NCBI GenBank assembly: GCA_026400595.1
Contig: JAPLOT010000518.1
Span: 1 to 7,751, forward strand
Source of the DNA: Alphaproteobacteria bacterium
GTDB taxonomy: Bacteria > Pseudomonadota > Alphaproteobacteria > Rhizobiales > Aestuariivirgaceae
DNA length: 7,751 nt
Direction: 5' to 3'
Under the pieces are notes generated by a model. The model did no database searches, was not told the origin of the DNA, and worked only from the letters and a program-made list of their open reading frames with translations. Shown in pieces: positions 5,662 to 7,751 of this stretch (position 1 is its first letter; each line of letters opens with the position of its first letter). The translations under genes and the position numbers were made by a program.

Positions 5662-6870
5662 GGCCCCGGCTGCGACTTTCGTGATGCTGCCGCTCGCCGG
5701 AAACAGCGGAATGAGGCAGGCCTGCAGGCTGTGATAGATGTCCGGCTTGCCGGTGAAGAAGAGGTCGAATGGCCTGAGGTCGCTGTCGAGTTCCGGATAC
5801 CAGTTGCCATGCCGGTGGTCGATGAAATGCGCGATGGCGAAGCTCCAGACGCGGCGGTACCAGTCTTCGAAGTAGGGATCGGGGTCATGCTCGCCGATGA
5901 AGGCGGCGGCGGCAATGGCTTCGGTCATCGGCCACCAGATCTTGTGGCGGAGCAGGGGGCGGCCGTCGAAGTCGAGCGTGTAGAAATAGCCGCCCTGTTT
6001 CGCATCCCAGCCGCGGTCGCAGGCAGCACGGAAAAGCTTCTTCGAGGCCTCCGGCAGCCACGACAGCTTCTTTCCGCCCAGCACCCAGAGCTGCATGGCG
6101 AGGCGTGACCATTCCAGCCAGTGGCCGGGCGTCGTGCCTGCCGGACGGAACATGTCGGAGCCCTTGTAGGCCTTGTCGACGTTCCAGCGTGAATCGAAAT
6201 GCTCGGCCACCGCGAAGTCCAGCGCGCGGGCATGGCGGTTGATAATGAGGTCGGCGATGCGCTCGGCCTTGCGCAGGTAGGCGGCGTCGCCCGTCGCCTC
6301 GAAGGCCGCCATCAGCGACTCGGTCAGATGCATGTTGGAGTTCTGGCCGCGATAGTCGCTGATCTTGCGCCAGTCGCGGGCGAACTCCTCGGCGACAGCG
6401 CCGTATTCGTCTTCCCAGAAGCGCGTGTCGATCACCTCGGTGATGTCGGCCATGAGCCGGTCGGCCAGCGGATGGCCCGTCACCCTGGCCGCCGAGGCCG
6501 CCAGCAGCACGAAGGCGTGGCCATAGGCCTGCTTGCTGTCGTCGCGCGGGCCGTGATCGTCGAGTGACCACATGTAGCCGCCGTAGGTCTGATCGCGGTG
6601 GACGTTCCACAGATATTGCAGCCCGTGGTCAACGATGCGGTCCGCGCCCGGCCGCCCCAGTAGATGGCCGATCGCGAAGCAATGCACCATGCGGCAGGTG
6701 GCGTGAATCTGGCGCAGCTCGCCATAGGGCTTTCCCGCCGCATCGAGATCGAAGAAGCCGCCCTTCGGATTGACCGCGTTGAACTGATACATGTCGAACA
6801 TGCGATTGGCCTCCGCCATGAGCCAGTCGCGGTGATAGCTGCGCCGCCGCCAGGGCGTGTCCTGCGTCAT
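5656..6870 (-). CDS. AGE/YihS-family aldose-ketose isomerase (mannose isomerase-like)
   Basis: A protein of the N-acylglucosamine 2-epimerase superfamily with an (alpha/alpha)6 barrel, 404 residues from the preferred start. Counted from that start, the family residues are R60 in TCRMVH, H181 in GQNSNMHLTES, EHFDSRWN at 223-230, PGHWLEW at 248-254 (H250 and E253), KIWWPMTEA at 310-318, NWYPELD at 356-362 and GKPDIYHSLQACLIP at 374-388 (H380). These equal the catalytic Arg/His/Glu/His set of YihS and bacterial mannose isomerases, so the likely reaction is mannose-fructose or a similar aldose-ketose isomerisation in the cytosol. Sulfoquinovose isomerase or 2-epimerase activity cannot be excluded, but no sulfoquinovose genes are present. 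The frame opens with an ATG at 6891, but GGGAGG nine bases before the ATG at 6870, and a promoter whose start would fall near 6892, favour 6870. It shares its stop region with the convergent chimera and lies downstream of pbpC on the same strand. Confidence 0.88.
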   Translation of the reverse strand: MTQDTPWRRRSYHRDWLMAEANRMFDMYQFNAVNPKGGFFDLDAAGKPYGELRQIHATCRMVHCFAIGHLLGRPGADRIVDHGLQYLWNVHRDQTYGGYMWSLDDHGPRDDSKQAYGHAFVLLAASAARVTGHPLADRLMADITEVIDTRFWEDEYGAVAEEFARDWRKISDYRGQNSNMHLTESLMAAFEATGDAAYLRKAERIADLIINRHARALDFAVAEHFDSRWNVDKAYKGSDMFRPAGTTPGHWLEWSRLAMQLWVLGGKKLSWLPEASKKLFRAACDRGWDAKQGGYFYTLDFDGRPLLRHKIWWPMTEAIAAAAFIGEHDPDPYFEDWYRRVWSFAIAHFIDHRHGNWYPELDSDLRPFDLFFTGKPDIYHSLQACLIPLFPASGSITKVAAGAS

Positions 6871-6879
6871 CGTCTCGAT

Positions 6880-6885
6880 CCTCCC
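6880..6885 (-). promoter_or_regulatory. Ribosome binding site deciding the start of the AGE-family gene
   Basis: On the minus strand GGGAGG lies nine bases before the ATG at 6870-6868. It lies inside the frame opened by the upstream ATG (6891), which has no comparable site, so the downstream ATG is the likelier start. Confidence 0.65.
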
Positions 6886-6898
6886 GATCATGCGCCGA

Positions 6899-6926
6899 GG
6901 TATACGCGACCTTCCGGGGCCGTCAA
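6899..6926 (-). promoter_or_regulatory. Probable sigma70-type promoter for the AGE-family isomerase gene
   Basis: Reading the minus strand, TTGACG (6926-6921) is followed after 16 bases by TATACC (6904-6899). This fits a housekeeping -35/-10 pair. The element begins two bases after the pbpC stop codon, and transcription would start at about 6892, leaving a ~22-base leader with a good ribosome binding site. It would let the isomerase be expressed independently of pbpC. Confidence 0.5.
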
Positions 6927-6927
6927 A

Positions 6928-7751
6928 CTACTCGACGCGGATGCGCGCCGTGGCGGTCATGCCCTTGGCGTCGATCACCGACAGCCGGGCAAAGCCGCGG
7001 CCCGGCCTGTCCCAGAAGGCATCGCGGCGCTGCTCGCCACTCACCACCGGCACGCCGTCGACCATCCAGGTGAAGGGCGCGGTGCCGCCGTTGACTTTCA
7101 GCGCCAGCACGGGGTCACCGCCATCGCCCGAAAGATCGATGCGCGCGCCATCCGGCGGGAAGGCGATGGCGAGCGGCGCCTCGGCCTTGGCGCGTGAGGC
7201 CACTTCCGGCAGGCCCTGCGGGCGGAAACGCTGCTGGGCTGCGGGAAGTTCCGCCGTGGTGAGACGCTTGTATCCGCCGGGTGGCGGCGCCAGCGGCGTG
7301 CGCCGCGGCCCGATGCGCTGGAAGGCCTCGAAGAGGATCGGAGCGGCACCGGTGCGTCCGACGAGGCCCGGCACGGGCGACCCATCGGGCCGGCCGACCC
7401 AGACGGCAATGGTATGGGTGCCGTCATAGCCGATGGCCCAGGCATCGCGGTAGCCATAGGAGGTTCCGGTCTTGAAGGCGATGCGGCCGGCGACCGCGTT
7501 TTCCGGAGTCGGCGCGCCGATCAGCACGTCGCCCACCTGCCAGGCTGCCACGGGTTCCATCAGGCGGCGCGGCAGGGCGGAGGTGTCGCGATCCTGTGCG
7601 CGCCAGATCAGCGGCAAGGACTCGCCGCCGCGCGCCAGCGCCACATAAAGGCCGGCGAGATCGGTCAGCCGCGTGCCCGCGCCGCCGAGGCCTACGGCAA
7701 GGCCGGGTCCCGCGTTGCGCGGCAGCACGAGATTGGCCCCGGCATTGGCAA
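6928..7751 (-). CDS. pbpC: Penicillin-binding protein 1C, C-terminal part (5' end outside window)
   Basis: The frame is open to the right edge, so the start and the N-terminal glycosyltransferase part are not seen; 273 residues are present. The sequence shows the end of the transpeptidase domain: AVGLGGAGTRLTDLAGLY is the typical segment preceding the final motif, and the KTG box of penicillin-interacting enzymes appears as FKTGTSYGYRDAWAIGY (KTGTS at 7459-7473). Next comes HTIAVWVGRPDG and a proline-rich linker (APPPGG). The last ~90 residues, from about PLAIAFPPDGARI to the end, form the Ig-like BiPBP_C domain that marks PBP1C. PBP1C is a membrane-anchored periplasmic enzyme of peptidoglycan synthesis, often found next to an alpha-2-macroglobulin gene, which here could only lie outside the window. 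The stop is TAG at 6930-6928. GTG at 7728 is internal, not a start, since the conserved sequence continues upstream of it. Confidence 0.9.
   Translation of the reverse strand, partial: ANAGANLVLPRNAGPGLAVGLGGAGTRLTDLAGLYVALARGGESLPLIWRAQDRDTSALPRRLMEPVAAWQVGDVLIGAPTPENAVAGRIAFKTGTSYGYRDAWAIGYDGTHTIAVWVGRPDGSPVPGLVGRTGAAPILFEAFQRIGPRRTPLAPPPGGYKRLTTAELPAAQQRFRPQGLPEVASRAKAEAPLAIAFPPDGARIDLSGDGGDPVLALKVNGGTAPFTWMVDGVPVVSGEQRRDAFWDRPGRGFARLSVIDAKGMTATARIRVE

Noticed and set aside
7726..7728. GTG as a possible start of the penicillin-binding protein frame
   Set aside because: The frame stays open to the window edge, the upstream residues continue the PBP1C pattern, and the domain content shows that this is the C-terminal end of a much larger protein.
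1..7751. CRISPR array, tRNA/rRNA genes, insertion sequences, phage genes or a defence system
   Set aside because: No regularly spaced repeats, RNA-gene signatures, transposase motifs or terminal inverted repeats were seen; nearly all bases are accounted for by metabolic and cell-wall genes.

Overview
The window (7,751 bases, high GC, almost wholly coding) looks like chromosomal DNA of an alphaproteobacterium. The assignment rests on the closeness of the mesaconyl-CoA hydratase and CoA-ester lyase to ethylmalonyl-CoA-pathway enzymes of that class, the GC-rich codon use, and the AGE-family isomerase and PBP1C types. I cannot fix the genus. All family comparisons are from memory, since no searches could be run.

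Layout, left to right. (1) 1-321, minus strand: N-terminal part of an FAD-dependent DAO-family oxidoreductase, cut by the window edge. (2) 322-432: a short divergent intergenic region with inverted repeats. (3) 433-2345, plus strand: a CitE/HpcH-type CoA-ester lyase or thioesterase and a double-hotdog MaoC-type mesaconyl-CoA hydratase, joined by a 4-base ATGA overlap. (4) 2346-2465: a 120-base gap with a weak hairpin and a poor promoter candidate. (5) 2466-5661, plus strand: a tight run of 3-hydroxybutyryl-CoA dehydrogenase, a cytosine-deaminase-like amidohydrolase, and a chimeric gene joining the first two-thirds of a hydroxypyruvate isomerase (Hyi) to a DUF4202 protein. (6) 5656-6870, minus strand: an AGE/YihS-type sugar isomerase, converging on the chimera with the two stop codons sharing a palindromic TCATGA. 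(7) 6928-7751, minus strand: the C-terminal part of a penicillin-binding protein 1C, cut by the window edge.

Genes 3 to 5 suggest CoA-ester and C2/C3 metabolism. Mesaconyl-C1-CoA is hydrated to beta-methylmalyl-CoA, which is cleaved to glyoxylate and propionyl-CoA (or malyl-CoA is hydrolysed). 3-Hydroxybutyryl-CoA is a C4 intermediate of the same ethylmalonyl-CoA/PHB network, and Hyi normally acts on hydroxypyruvate or tartronate semialdehyde downstream of glyoxylate.

The most notable observation is that two adjacent genes in one operon carry in-frame deletion-like joints at or near their active sites while the reading frames stay open. The CodA-like protein lacks about 31 residues that in E. 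coli cytosine deaminase hold Glu217 and His246. The Hyi part has lost its C-terminal third, including its second catalytic Glu, and runs straight into DUF4202, which itself lacks its usual first ~20 residues. I see no CRISPR array, tRNA, rRNA, insertion sequence or clear mobile element.
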